DNA from: Aquimarina sp. Aq107 | GTDB taxonomy: Bacteria; Bacteroidota; Bacteroidia; Flavobacteriales; Flavobacteriaceae | Direction of reading: 5' to 3' | DNA length: 64,000 nucleotides | Assembly: GCF_943733665.1 (NCBI RefSeq) | Contig: NZ_OX030782.1 | Coordinates: 4,388,501-4,452,500, forward strand | In this document: positions 24,724 through 32,856 of the stretch, in pieces | Layout of the letters: each line of letters begins with the position of its first letter | How positions within the stretch are numbered: the stretch's first letter is position 1 | Translations under genes and position numbers: made by a program | The notes under the pieces: generated by a model | Seen by the model: the letters and a program-made list of their open reading frames with translations, nothing else | Database searches by the model: none | Told to the model about the DNA's origin: nothing

Positions 24724-25665
24724 ATGCCTAATTTAATTACAGAAGCAAAATTTTTTGCTTGTAACCAAAGTACTGAACTCGCAGAACAAATTGTGAAAGC
24801 ATATGGTGCGAAATTAGGTAAGGTCATTACGTCTACATATAGTGATGGTGAGTTTCAGCCTTCTTTTGAAGAATCTGTAAGAGGATCTAGGGTGTTTATT
24901 ATTGGATCTACACATCCAAACTCTGATCATTTAATGGAAATGTTGTTAATGTTAGATGCTGCTAAAAGAGCTTCGGCAAGACACATTACTGCTGTGCTAC
25001 CATATTACGGATGGGCACGCCAGGACAGAAAAGACAAACCAAGAGTTCCTATTGCTGCAAAGCTTATTGCTAAAATGCTAGAAACTGCAGGTGCAACAAG
25101 AATCATAACTATGGACTTGCACGCTGATCAAATTCAAGGGTTTTTTGAAAAACCAGTAGATCATTTATTCGCATCAACTATATTTTTACCTTATTTACAA
25201 TCGTTAAATTTAAGTGATTTAACAATCGCTTCTCCTGATATGGGTGGTTCTAAGAGAGCATACGCATATTCTAAAGCTTTACAAAGCGATGTAGTTATAT
25301 GTTACAAACAACGTGCTAAGGCTAATGTGATTTCTCATATGGAATTAATAGGAAATGTGACCGGTAAAAACGTAGTGTTAGTAGATGATATGGTGGACAC
25401 TGCAGGTACACTTACTAAAGCTGCTGATCTTATGATGGAAAGAGGAGCAAAAAGTGTTAGAGCAATATGCACACACCCTATTCTTTCTGGAACAGCTTAT
25501 GAAAAATTAGAAAACTCGAAATTAGAAGAATTAATCGTAACTGACTCTATTCCTCTAAAACAAAAAAGTGATAAAATTAGAGTAATTACTTGTGCTAATT
25601 TATTTGCAGATGTTATGAATAGAGTTCATAACAATGAGTCTATTAGCTCTAAATTTATAATGTAA
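24724..25665 (+). CDS. prs: Ribose-phosphate pyrophosphokinase (PRPP synthase)
   Basis: 313 aa, the usual length. It converts ribose-5-phosphate and ATP to PRPP for purine, pyrimidine, His and Trp synthesis. Visible signatures: YSDGEFQPSFEESVRG, the ATP-site loop YYGWARQDRKDKPRVPI, the metal-binding motif TMDLHADQIQGFF and the PRPP loop VVLVDDMVDTAGTL. First gene of a prs-rplY-pth cluster common in flavobacteria. Confidence 0.97.
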   Translation: MPNLITEAKFFACNQSTELAEQIVKAYGAKLGKVITSTYSDGEFQPSFEESVRGSRVFIIGSTHPNSDHLMEMLLMLDAAKRASARHITAVLPYYGWARQDRKDKPRVPIAAKLIAKMLETAGATRIITMDLHADQIQGFFEKPVDHLFASTIFLPYLQSLNLSDLTIASPDMGGSKRAYAYSKALQSDVVICYKQRAKANVISHMELIGNVTGKNVVLVDDMVDTAGTLTKAADLMMERGAKSVRAICTHPILSGTAYEKLENSKLEELIVTDSIPLKQKSDKIRVITCANLFADVMNRVHNNESISSKFIM

Positions 25666-25691
25666 ATTAATAATTATTAATATATTTTAAA

Positions 25692-26312
25692 ATGAAGTCA
25701 TTAACAATCAATGCATCTCAAAGAGAAAGCGTAGGCAAGAAAGCAACAAAAGCCTTACGTAATGCTGGACGGGTACCTTGTGTTATTTATGGTGGAGACA
25801 CTATTATACACTTTGCAGCGCCAGAAATTGCTTTTAAAAACTTAGTGTATACTCCAGACGTTCATACCGTGGTAATAGCGTTGGATAATGGTACAAAAAT
25901 CAATGCCATCTTACAGGATATTCAATTTCACCCTGTAACTGACAGAATTTTACACATCGATTTTATTCAGATTTTTGATGATAAGCCAATCACTGTAGAA
26001 CTTCCTTTCAGAACTACAGGAGCTGCAAAAGGGGTTCTTAACGGAGGAGTATTACGTTACAACTTAAGACGTATCAAAGTAAAAGGTCTTGCTTCTAATT
26101 TACCTGATCTAATCGAAGGAGATATTACAAACCTAAAAATAGGTAACAAATTATATGTGACTGATGTAGCTAGCGAAGATTTCTCTATTCTACACCCAGA
26201 AAACACTGTAATCTGTATGGTTAAAACTTCTCGTACCGCAATTGTGGATGATGAAGATGAAGATGAAGAAGGAGAAGCAACAGCTGCAGAAGCACCAGCT
26301 GCTGAAGCATAA
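25692..26312 (+). CDS. rplY: 50S ribosomal protein bL25 (Ctc form)
   Basis: 206 aa, the long CTC/TL5 form: the N-terminal 5S-rRNA-binding beta-barrel (SVGKKATKALRNAGRVPCVI) and the C-terminal beta domain (VELPFRTTGAAKGVLNGGVL). The tail is strongly acidic and Ala-rich (DDEDEDEEGEATAAEAPAAE), as usual in Bacteroidetes. It lies 26 nt after prs and is followed by a terminator. Confidence 0.96.
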   Translation: MKSLTINASQRESVGKKATKALRNAGRVPCVIYGGDTIIHFAAPEIAFKNLVYTPDVHTVVIALDNGTKINAILQDIQFHPVTDRILHIDFIQIFDDKPITVELPFRTTGAAKGVLNGGVLRYNLRRIKVKGLASNLPDLIEGDITNLKIGNKLYVTDVASEDFSILHPENTVICMVKTSRTAIVDDEDEDEEGEATAAEAPAAEA

Positions 26313-26337
26313 TCTTTTCTTTACAGAGATAACAATC

Positions 26338-26376
26338 AAAAAGCATTCTGATTCTATTTTCAGAGTGCTTTTTTTA
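26338..26376 (+). terminator. Terminator after rplY
   Basis: Stem AAGCATTCTGA/TCAGAGTGCTT with one wobble or mismatch, an 8-nt loop and a seven-T tail. It ends the prs-rplY transcript before pth. Confidence 0.8.
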
Positions 26377-26398
26377 TTTTTACAGAAAAGAAACACAA

Positions 26399-27037
26399 AT
26401 GTTCTCTCTATTTAGAAAAATATTCTCTAATCAAACTCAAAATACAAAAGAAGAAACCCAGGAAGATCTCATGAAAAAATTTCTTGTTGTAGGTCTTGGC
26501 AATATTGGACCTAAGTATCATAACACTCGGCATAATATCGGCTTTAAAATTCTTGACGCCCTAGCAAAAGAAGAAAATCTTGATTTTGAAACTGAAAAAC
26601 TTGGTGATTTAACAACTTATAAGTACAAAGCGCGAACCATCTTACTATTAAAGCCTAATACGTACATGAATCTTAGCGGAAAAGCTGTAAGGTATTGGTT
26701 AACTAAGGAAAAAATACCTATTGAGAACCTTTTAGTTATAACCGATGATATTAATCTTTCTTTCGGCACCATTAGAGTTAAGGCAAAAGGAAGCGCCGGA
26801 GGACACAATGGGCTAAAAGATATTGAGGCACAACTTAATACATCAAAGTATTCTAGATTTAGGTTTGGCGTTGGAGCAGAATTTAACAAAGGCAGGCAAG
26901 TAGATTATGTGCTTGGCGAATGGAATTCTGAAGAAGAAGCTGCTATGCACGAACGATTAGATAAAGGAGTTGCCCTTATCAAATCCTTTGTTAGTGCAGG
27001 ATTAGCTAACACAATGAATACCTTTAACGGAAAATAA
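26399..27037 (+). CDS. pth: Peptidyl-tRNA hydrolase
   Basis: 212 aa. It cleaves peptidyl-tRNA released by stalled ribosomes. Core begins MKKFLVVGLGNIGPKY, with the catalytic His in NTRHNIG, then LLKPNTYMNLSG and GSAGGHNGLKDI. The 24-residue N-terminal extension (from 26399) precedes the canonical start at Met25 (26471). Either could be used, and I kept the longer frame because it is uninterrupted and close to the upstream terminator. Confidence 0.95.
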   Translation: MFSLFRKIFSNQTQNTKEETQEDLMKKFLVVGLGNIGPKYHNTRHNIGFKILDALAKEENLDFETEKLGDLTTYKYKARTILLLKPNTYMNLSGKAVRYWLTKEKIPIENLLVITDDINLSFGTIRVKAKGSAGGHNGLKDIEAQLNTSKYSRFRFGVGAEFNKGRQVDYVLGEWNSEEEAAMHERLDKGVALIKSFVSAGLANTMNTFNGK

Positions 27038-27247
27038 ATAGCAGATCTCACAACATTTGCTTAATTTTATAGCTAACAATTCTTACTACCAATACATTGT
27101 AATGAGAATTAGACAAATGTAGATGAACCCTATACGGTTTTAATTAAAATAATCTTCTTGAAACAAAATACATATACTCAATTGAAAGTAGTTATCGCGT
27201 ACAATTACGAATTCCGTTTTACTAAAAAAATAAATAAAAATTAACGG

Positions 27248-28180
27248 ATGAAACGTTATACCGACGCTAACACATATGATAACCATACTCCATCAGTCGT
27301 TACCATTGGAACTTTTGATGGTGTTCATATTGGTCACAAAAAGATAATTGAACGATTAGTAGATGCTGCTAAACGTGATCATCTAGAATCTGTAATTCTT
27401 ACCTTCTTCCCGCACCCAAGGATGGTTTTACAAAAGGATACAAGTATAAAACTCATTAATACTATTGAGGAGCGAATACAAATTTTAGAAAAAACTGGAT
27501 TAGATAGTTTGGTAATTCATCCATTTACAAAAGAATTTTCTCGTCTTTCTGCAAAAGAATACGTGGAAGAAATGTTGATAAACAGACTAAATGTTCGTCA
27601 TGTAATTATTGGCTACGATCACCGTTTTGGACGCAATCGCAATTCTAATATTACAGATCTTGCCTCTTTTGGAATTCAGAATGATTTTACCGTAGAAGAA
27701 ATCTCCAAACAAGATATTGATGATGTTGCTGTAAGTTCTACTAAAATCCGAGAAGCTTTACTCGAAGGAGATATTATTAAAGCGAACAAGTACTTAGGGT
27801 ATAACTTTATGCTAACCGGTAAAATAATAAAAGGTAAAGAGTTAGGACGAAAACTAGAATACCCCACAGCCAATCTTTTTATAGAAGAGGATTATAAACT
27901 GATTCCAAAAAAAGGAGTGTATGTTGTAAAATCCCACATAAATAATAAAATGTATTTCGGTATGATGAATATCGGTAATAATCCCACTGTAAACGGGACG
28001 CATCAAACTATCGAAACTCATTTTTTTGATGCATCATTTAACCTATATGAAAAGAAAATACAGATCGAAATGCTCATTCGTATTAGAGACGAGAAAAAAT
28101 TCGATTCTATAGAGGATTTAAAAAATGCAATGCAAGATGATGAAGATTTTTCTAGAGATTACATAAATTCTACGGTATGA
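27248..28180 (+). CDS. ribF: Bifunctional riboflavin kinase/FAD synthetase
   Basis: 310 aa, makes FMN and FAD from riboflavin. The N-terminal nucleotidyltransferase domain has GTFDGVHIGHKKI and the C-terminal kinase domain has GRKLEYPTANLFIEED and KGVYVV. The stop overlaps the next start by ATGA. A gene-poor 210-bp spacer separates it from pth. Confidence 0.96.
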   Translation: MKRYTDANTYDNHTPSVVTIGTFDGVHIGHKKIIERLVDAAKRDHLESVILTFFPHPRMVLQKDTSIKLINTIEERIQILEKTGLDSLVIHPFTKEFSRLSAKEYVEEMLINRLNVRHVIIGYDHRFGRNRNSNITDLASFGIQNDFTVEEISKQDIDDVAVSSTKIREALLEGDIIKANKYLGYNFMLTGKIIKGKELGRKLEYPTANLFIEEDYKLIPKKGVYVVKSHINNKMYFGMMNIGNNPTVNGTHQTIETHFFDASFNLYEKKIQIEMLIRIRDEKKFDSIEDLKNAMQDDEDFSRDYINSTV

Positions 28181-29496
28181 TCAATCGCTGGTTATTTACA
28201 CAAATAGATAATAGTGCTTTAATAATTTTTAGAGTATTTTTTGGGTTTCTAATTACTGCAGAATCTTTTGGAGCCATACTTACGGGCTGGGTTAGGAGAA
28301 CTCTTGTAGAACCTCAATTTACTTTTAACTTCATTGGATTAGAATTTTTACAGCCACTTCCAGGAAACGGAATGTATTATTATTTCGCCCTTATGGGAGT
28401 TTTTGGAATCTTTATTATGATAGGTTTTAAATACCGCTGGAGTATGATTTCTTATACTATTCTTTGGGCTGGTGTTTATTACATGCAAAAAGCTTCTTAC
28501 AACAATCATTATTATCTGCTATTATTACTTTGTATTCTTATGAGTACATTACCTGCCGGAAATTATTTTTCTTTAGATGTCAAGAAAAATCCAGCACTTA
28601 AACGAATCTCTATGCCTAGATGGTGTATTTTATTCATAATATTGCAGTTATGGATTGTATACACATATGCATCGGTTGCTAAACTATACCCAGATTGGTT
28701 AGACTTTAGTGTAGCTAGAAACTTAATGCTATCTAAAGCGGATTATCCTATTGTTGGAGAAGTATTACAACAAAAATGGGCTCATATAGCTATTGCATAT
28801 TTTGGAATTTTATTTGATTTACTTATTATCCCATTATTGCTATGGAGAAAAACACGCTTAGTTGCATTTATTATTAGCATCTTTTTTCACCTTTTTAATT
28901 CCATTGTATTTCAAATTGGAATATTCCCATACTTATCATTAGCGTTTACAGTCTTTTTCTTTTCTAAAGAACGTATTCATAGTCTTTTTATGGCTAAGAA
29001 AGAGTTCTACTCAGCAAATGAGTTAATTGTTCCATCATACAGAAAATTATTAATCCCAGCATTGGCTATTTGGTTTATAATTCAACTTACTTTACCAATT
29101 CGTCATTGGTTTATTCCTGGTGACGTTTTATGGACTGAAGAAGGACATAAACTGAGCTGGAGAATGATGTTACGAGGCAGATCAGGATATACTAATTTTT
29201 ATGTGGAATTTAATGACAACACTTGTAAGAGAGTTAAAATAGATAAGAATCAGTATTTATCAAAAAAGCAACGCCGTATTGTAAATACAAAACCTGACGC
29301 AATCTGGCAGTTTGCTCAATTTCTCAAAAAAGAACACCAAAAAGAAGGAAGGGATATAGCAGTATATGTAAAAAGCAGAGTTTCTGTAAATCGTAAAAAA
29401 TCTAGAGTACTGATAGATCCCGATGTTGATCTAACAAGTGTAAAATGGAATTATTTCGCAACTAATCCCTGGGTTATTAAATATGACAAAGAATAG
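28177..29496 (+). CDS. HTTM domain membrane protein (gamma-carboxylase-like)
   Basis: 439 aa with multiple N-terminal membrane helices and a soluble C-terminus. The horizontally transferred transmembrane (HTTM) domain is related to vitamin K-dependent gamma-glutamyl carboxylase: N-terminus RVFFGFLITAESFGAILTGW, conserved YMQKASYNNHYYLLLLL and a C-terminal GHKLSWRMMLRGR. Function in bacteria is unproven. It is translationally coupled to ribF. Confidence 0.88.
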   Translation: MINRWLFTQIDNSALIIFRVFFGFLITAESFGAILTGWVRRTLVEPQFTFNFIGLEFLQPLPGNGMYYYFALMGVFGIFIMIGFKYRWSMISYTILWAGVYYMQKASYNNHYYLLLLLCILMSTLPAGNYFSLDVKKNPALKRISMPRWCILFIILQLWIVYTYASVAKLYPDWLDFSVARNLMLSKADYPIVGEVLQQKWAHIAIAYFGILFDLLIIPLLLWRKTRLVAFIISIFFHLFNSIVFQIGIFPYLSLAFTVFFFSKERIHSLFMAKKEFYSANELIVPSYRKLLIPALAIWFIIQLTLPIRHWFIPGDVLWTEEGHKLSWRMMLRGRSGYTNFYVEFNDNTCKRVKIDKNQYLSKKQRRIVNTKPDAIWQFAQFLKKEHQKEGRDIAVYVKSRVSVNRKKSRVLIDPDVDLTSVKWNYFATNPWVIKYDKE

Positions 29497-29534
29497 GTAT
29501 TTCTAAATTGATAGCATATATTCAATGTAGTACT

Positions 29535-31430
29535 ATGGATATTTTAATTAAGAAGTTTTTAATATTAATTATACTAGTTTCATTTTCTAGCAAAGCTCAG
29601 GAAAAGAAAGACTGGTATTCCTCTTTCGGAAAGATCCCTAATACCGTGGACAAACATTACTATAGGGATCTAGAAAACGCGAAAGATCTTCTAGAAAAAG
29701 TTAAGTTTATTGATACGATTGCTACAATTCATATTCAGGCAGGAAATACAGACTCGATATTGCATTACGGAGAACTTTTAAAAAATGAGATTCTTATAGA
29801 AAAGGATAATTTTTCTAATTACAATCTCTATCTATCCAAGTCTTATAATATCCTTGGTAAAGGTAAACTAGAAAAAGGATTGTTTGATGATGCTATGAAA
29901 CATCATTTAGATGGTATTGCTATTTCTTCGACTTCCGAAATGAATAGAATGCATTATATTCATCAATTAGGGTTAGGAACAGTGTATTTGCATCAAAAGG
30001 AATATGACACGGCTTTATCTGTATTCGAAAAATGTATAGAAAAAAGCAAAGACAATGATGTACTAGTATTAGCAAAAAAATTATCTGCAGATGTATTCTT
30101 TTTCAAGAAAGATATACCTAAAGCAAAATCCACATATCTTCAGGTTTTAGAGGAATTAAAAATTTACGAAAACAATAAAATACGACTAGAAACTCAATTA
30201 AAACTTGGTAGAATCGATTTTTTTGAAAATAACCTCGCTCATGCGCTTGAGTATTTTAGATCGGTGAAGGATATCGCCTTAGAAAGTAAATTTTATGATC
30301 TCTATATAGACGCGGTAATACGAATGGGAATCGTTTATTACAATCAAGGGCATGTTAAGGATGCAGAAATGATCCTGTCCACTGCATACGTAAATACTAT
30401 GCAATGGAATAAGCTTGAGCTACAAAGAGATGTCATTATGGTACTTAAGGACATTAAAGTAGCCGATAAAGACTATGAGAATGCTTATAATTTGATGACT
30501 CAATACTTATCCATCTCCAACCAAATTCTTAAGAATCAAAATAAGGCTATTGTAAAGGATATGGAAGTTAAGTATCAAACTTTACAAAAGGAAAAAGAAA
30601 TTTTATCCCTTAAAGAAGAAAAACTACTTAAGGAAAGTGAACTAAAAAGACAACGAACTATTAAAAAAGCATTCCTTATAGGTTTCTTAGCAGTGCTACT
30701 ACCAGTAATAGCATTACTGTTTGTATACTTCCAAAAATTAAAAACACAAATTGAATTAAACAAATCTCAGAAACAAGTCAATTCTCAAAAAGTTCACGGT
30801 TTGATGAAAGACCAAGAGCTCAACCTGATAAATGCTACTATGGATGGCCAAAACAAAGAACGAAAACGTCTTGCAAGAGAATTACACGATAGTATAGGAG
30901 GAAATTTAGCTAGTATTAAATTACAACTTTCTAGCTCAAATGACAACGGAACGTTACAAACAAAAATTATAAAGCAAATAGATGAGACTTATCATCAAGT
31001 CAGGGATTTATCACATAATCTAGCTTCCAAAAAGTTTCAAAACAATGGTATTTCTACGCTAATAAAGGAGTATGTTAATAATATCCAACAAGGGAGCAAT
31101 CAAAATATATCATTCAACCCTCATCCAGAAGAAAAGATTAATGAAATTGAAAGCCCTTTAAAAGAAGAATTATTCAAAATCGTTCAAGAACTATTAACCA
31201 ACACTCTTAAACACGCTAAAGCCGATCATATAGATATTTATCTAAATGAATACCAAACTTCATTACAGCTTCTTTTTGAGGACAATGGAATTGGTTTTGA
31301 CACCGCTAAAATAAAAGACGGAATTGGTTTTAAAAATATAAGAAACCGACTAAGTCCTTTATCTGGTAAAATGATGATAGATTCTACAGAGAATAGAGGG
31401 ACTGTAGTTAACATAGAAATCCCTGTATAA
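29535..31430 (+). CDS. TPR sensor histidine kinase (NarX/HisKA_3 type)
   Basis: 631 aa. Signal peptide (LILIILVSFSSKAQ), periplasmic TPR repeats (about 75-330), a membrane helix (AFLIGFLAVLLPVIALLFVYF), then HisKA_3 with the phosphoacceptor His in RKRLARELHDSIGGNLA and an HATPase with NTLKHAKA and DNGIGFD. The frame opens at 29508, but the signal peptide fits Met at 29535. No response regulator is adjacent, so it is an orphan kinase. Confidence 0.92.
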   Translation: MDILIKKFLILIILVSFSSKAQEKKDWYSSFGKIPNTVDKHYYRDLENAKDLLEKVKFIDTIATIHIQAGNTDSILHYGELLKNEILIEKDNFSNYNLYLSKSYNILGKGKLEKGLFDDAMKHHLDGIAISSTSEMNRMHYIHQLGLGTVYLHQKEYDTALSVFEKCIEKSKDNDVLVLAKKLSADVFFFKKDIPKAKSTYLQVLEELKIYENNKIRLETQLKLGRIDFFENNLAHALEYFRSVKDIALESKFYDLYIDAVIRMGIVYYNQGHVKDAEMILSTAYVNTMQWNKLELQRDVIMVLKDIKVADKDYENAYNLMTQYLSISNQILKNQNKAIVKDMEVKYQTLQKEKEILSLKEEKLLKESELKRQRTIKKAFLIGFLAVLLPVIALLFVYFQKLKTQIELNKSQKQVNSQKVHGLMKDQELNLINATMDGQNKERKRLARELHDSIGGNLASIKLQLSSSNDNGTLQTKIIKQIDETYHQVRDLSHNLASKKFQNNGISTLIKEYVNNIQQGSNQNISFNPHPEEKINEIESPLKEELFKIVQELLTNTLKHAKADHIDIYLNEYQTSLQLLFEDNGIGFDTAKIKDGIGFKNIRNRLSPLSGKMMIDSTENRGTVVNIEIPV

Positions 31431-31463
31431 AATCAAAAAACATGTAAGAATTCTTACTACGCC

Positions 31464-32045
31464 TTACTTTCTAAGCCACGTATCAGGGTCTAGATAAAAC
31501 ATCTTACGATTTCCCTGTATAACTTCTGGATCTCTTAACCACCAATAAGGAAATGGAGTTGTGATCGTGTAATGTAGATGTGGTGGTTTACCTATTGCAT
31601 TACCACTATTTCCTACTGTTCCTAATTTGGTTCCAGACGCTACTGGTTGAAACGGAAAAGCATCCACCTCATCTAAGTGTGCATAATAATGAAACCTCCA
31701 CTTGGGTCCAAGTACCATAACTGTCTTCCCTCCTTTGCCCCCTTCATAGGTATACAAAACGATACCATATGTTGATGAAATCACATCAGTACCTTTTTCT
31801 TTAAAAACATCAATGCCCTTATGCGTTACAGAACTTCCCCAAGGATATGCCCAAAAAGAATGATCATCCCAATCTTTTGCCGTGGCACCTTTTACAGGAA
31901 TTATCATTTTTTGGGGAACCAAAAATCCTAATCCAATTACAACCAAAGGGATTAATGTAAACTTTCGGGTTCTTTTATTTCGATATAATGAACCTATTAG
32001 AATCAAAAGTGAGGCTAAAAAACGTCTTGTAGTTGCAGTGATCAT
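31464..32045 (-). CDS. M23 family (LytM) metallopeptidase
   Basis: 193 aa. An N-terminal membrane segment (FTLIPLVVIGLGFLVPQ) anchors a periplasmic LytM domain. Zinc ligands are evident in THKGIDVFKEKGTDV (HxxxD) and KPPHLHYTI (HxH). Such enzymes cut peptidoglycan cross-links or, when degenerate, activate amidases. Convergent with the histidine kinase and adjacent to the small-peptide genes. Confidence 0.9.
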   Translation of the reverse strand: MITATTRRFLASLLILIGSLYRNKRTRKFTLIPLVVIGLGFLVPQKMIIPVKGATAKDWDDHSFWAYPWGSSVTHKGIDVFKEKGTDVISSTYGIVLYTYEGGKGGKTVMVLGPKWRFHYYAHLDEVDAFPFQPVASGTKLGTVGNSGNAIGKPPHLHYTITTPFPYWWLRDPEVIQGNRKMFYLDPDTWLRK

Positions 32046-32092
32046 ATATTAAATATACGATATATACTATTAGCTGTTTAGTCAATTAAAAC

Positions 32093-32127
32093 TAGAAAAA
32101 ACGAGGCTCCCTTTTCAGGCAACCTCG
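32093..32127 (-). terminator. Terminator after the GG-leader peptide operon
   Basis: On the minus strand the sequence reads CGAGGTTGCCT, a short loop and AGGGAGCCTCG, followed by a T6 run. It resembles the terminator after the third peptide gene at 38083. Confidence 0.75.
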
Positions 32128-32139
32128 ATAATCATTAAT

Positions 32140-32298
32140 TTACAACAAACAATTCCCCATAAAACAGCGTACTGGACACCATTGATTAGTGGTATGTGAA
32201 TTACCTCCTGCACACCAGTAGATATTCCCTTTTCCGTTAATTTGTTGTTGTTCCGATTTACTTAACGCTTTACCGAAATCTAAAATTGATTTTTTCAT
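32140..32298 (-). CDS. GG-leader Cys-rich small peptide A
   Basis: 52 aa. The leader MKKSILDFGKALSKSEQQQI ends at a glycine-containing junction (NGKG, about 21-24), resembling GG-Bacteroidales-type natural-product precursors. The core (about 28 residues) has four Cys and ends in CPVRCFMGNCLL. It starts 17 nt after the 78-residue peptide gene, so it is the second gene of that operon. It is nearly the same in plan as the peptide at 38126. No modification enzyme or C39 transporter is in the window. A bacteriocin or RiPP role is inference. Confidence 0.75.
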   Translation of the reverse strand: MKKSILDFGKALSKSEQQQINGKGNIYWCAGGNSHTTNQWCPVRCFMGNCLL

Positions 32299-32315
32299 GA
32301 TTAATTAATTTGATA

Positions 32316-32552
32316 TTAAAGACAACACATCCCATTTTGCACACTTCCTAAACAACGACCTCCTGGAAAAGGATCTCCCCAAGCAGTACCATTTGCAGCA
32401 AATGAACACTCGCTACCATTTACGAATTCTCCTCCTTCTAAAATATAATCAGAAGAACAACCGCAAGCTACAAAACCTCCTCTTCCTCCGTGAATGTCTT
32501 TTTGTTCTGATTTGCTAAGTACTTTCCCTAAGTTTAACAATGAATTTTTCAT
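32316..32552 (-). CDS. GG-leader Cys-rich peptide B
   Basis: 78 aa from the Met at 32552. The leader MKNSLLNLGKVLSKSEQKDI is followed by the double-glycine site HGGRGG (21-26). The core holds six Cys (CGCSSD, SECSF, GRCLG, MCCL). The frame stays open up to 32588, but the leader pattern shared with the other two peptides fixes the start at 32552, which also places the conserved leader element 27 nt upstream. First gene of a two-peptide operon. Confidence 0.8.
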   Translation of the reverse strand: MKNSLLNLGKVLSKSEQKDIHGGRGGFVACGCSSDYILEGGEFVNGSECSFAANGTAWGDPFPGGRCLGSVQNGMCCL

Positions 32553-32578
32553 AAGTAAATAATTTAAAATGATTAAGT

Positions 32579-32612
32579 CCTTGAACATTTTACGACACTC
32601 AAGGTTTGTGTC
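32579..32612 (-). promoter_or_regulatory. Shared 34-bp leader element, copy 1
   Basis: 32 of 34 bases are identical to 38312-38345, and it sits 27 nt before the start of peptide B. On the minus strand GACAC and GTGTC form a stem whose loop contains CCTTGA, complementary to TCAAGG just downstream, so an H-type pseudoknot is possible. It could equally be a protein-binding or promoter element. Confidence 0.65.
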
Positions 32613-32856
32613 AATACATTTATAAAACCGATAGTTATTTCTGTATTTTCATTATTTCTAGTCTATAATAGCTGTAGATTCATAAAACTGCTTTAACTAA
32701 AGCATATTTTCATATAAACCTTTAATGAAATACATAAGAAAGATGACGTTGTATTTAAAAAATTGACACTTCTTTATTGCAAGAGACCTTATTCTCTTTA
32801 AAATATTAACGCAACCATATGTAGTATCGAGTCTTTCAAAATGAATTTCATTTCTC

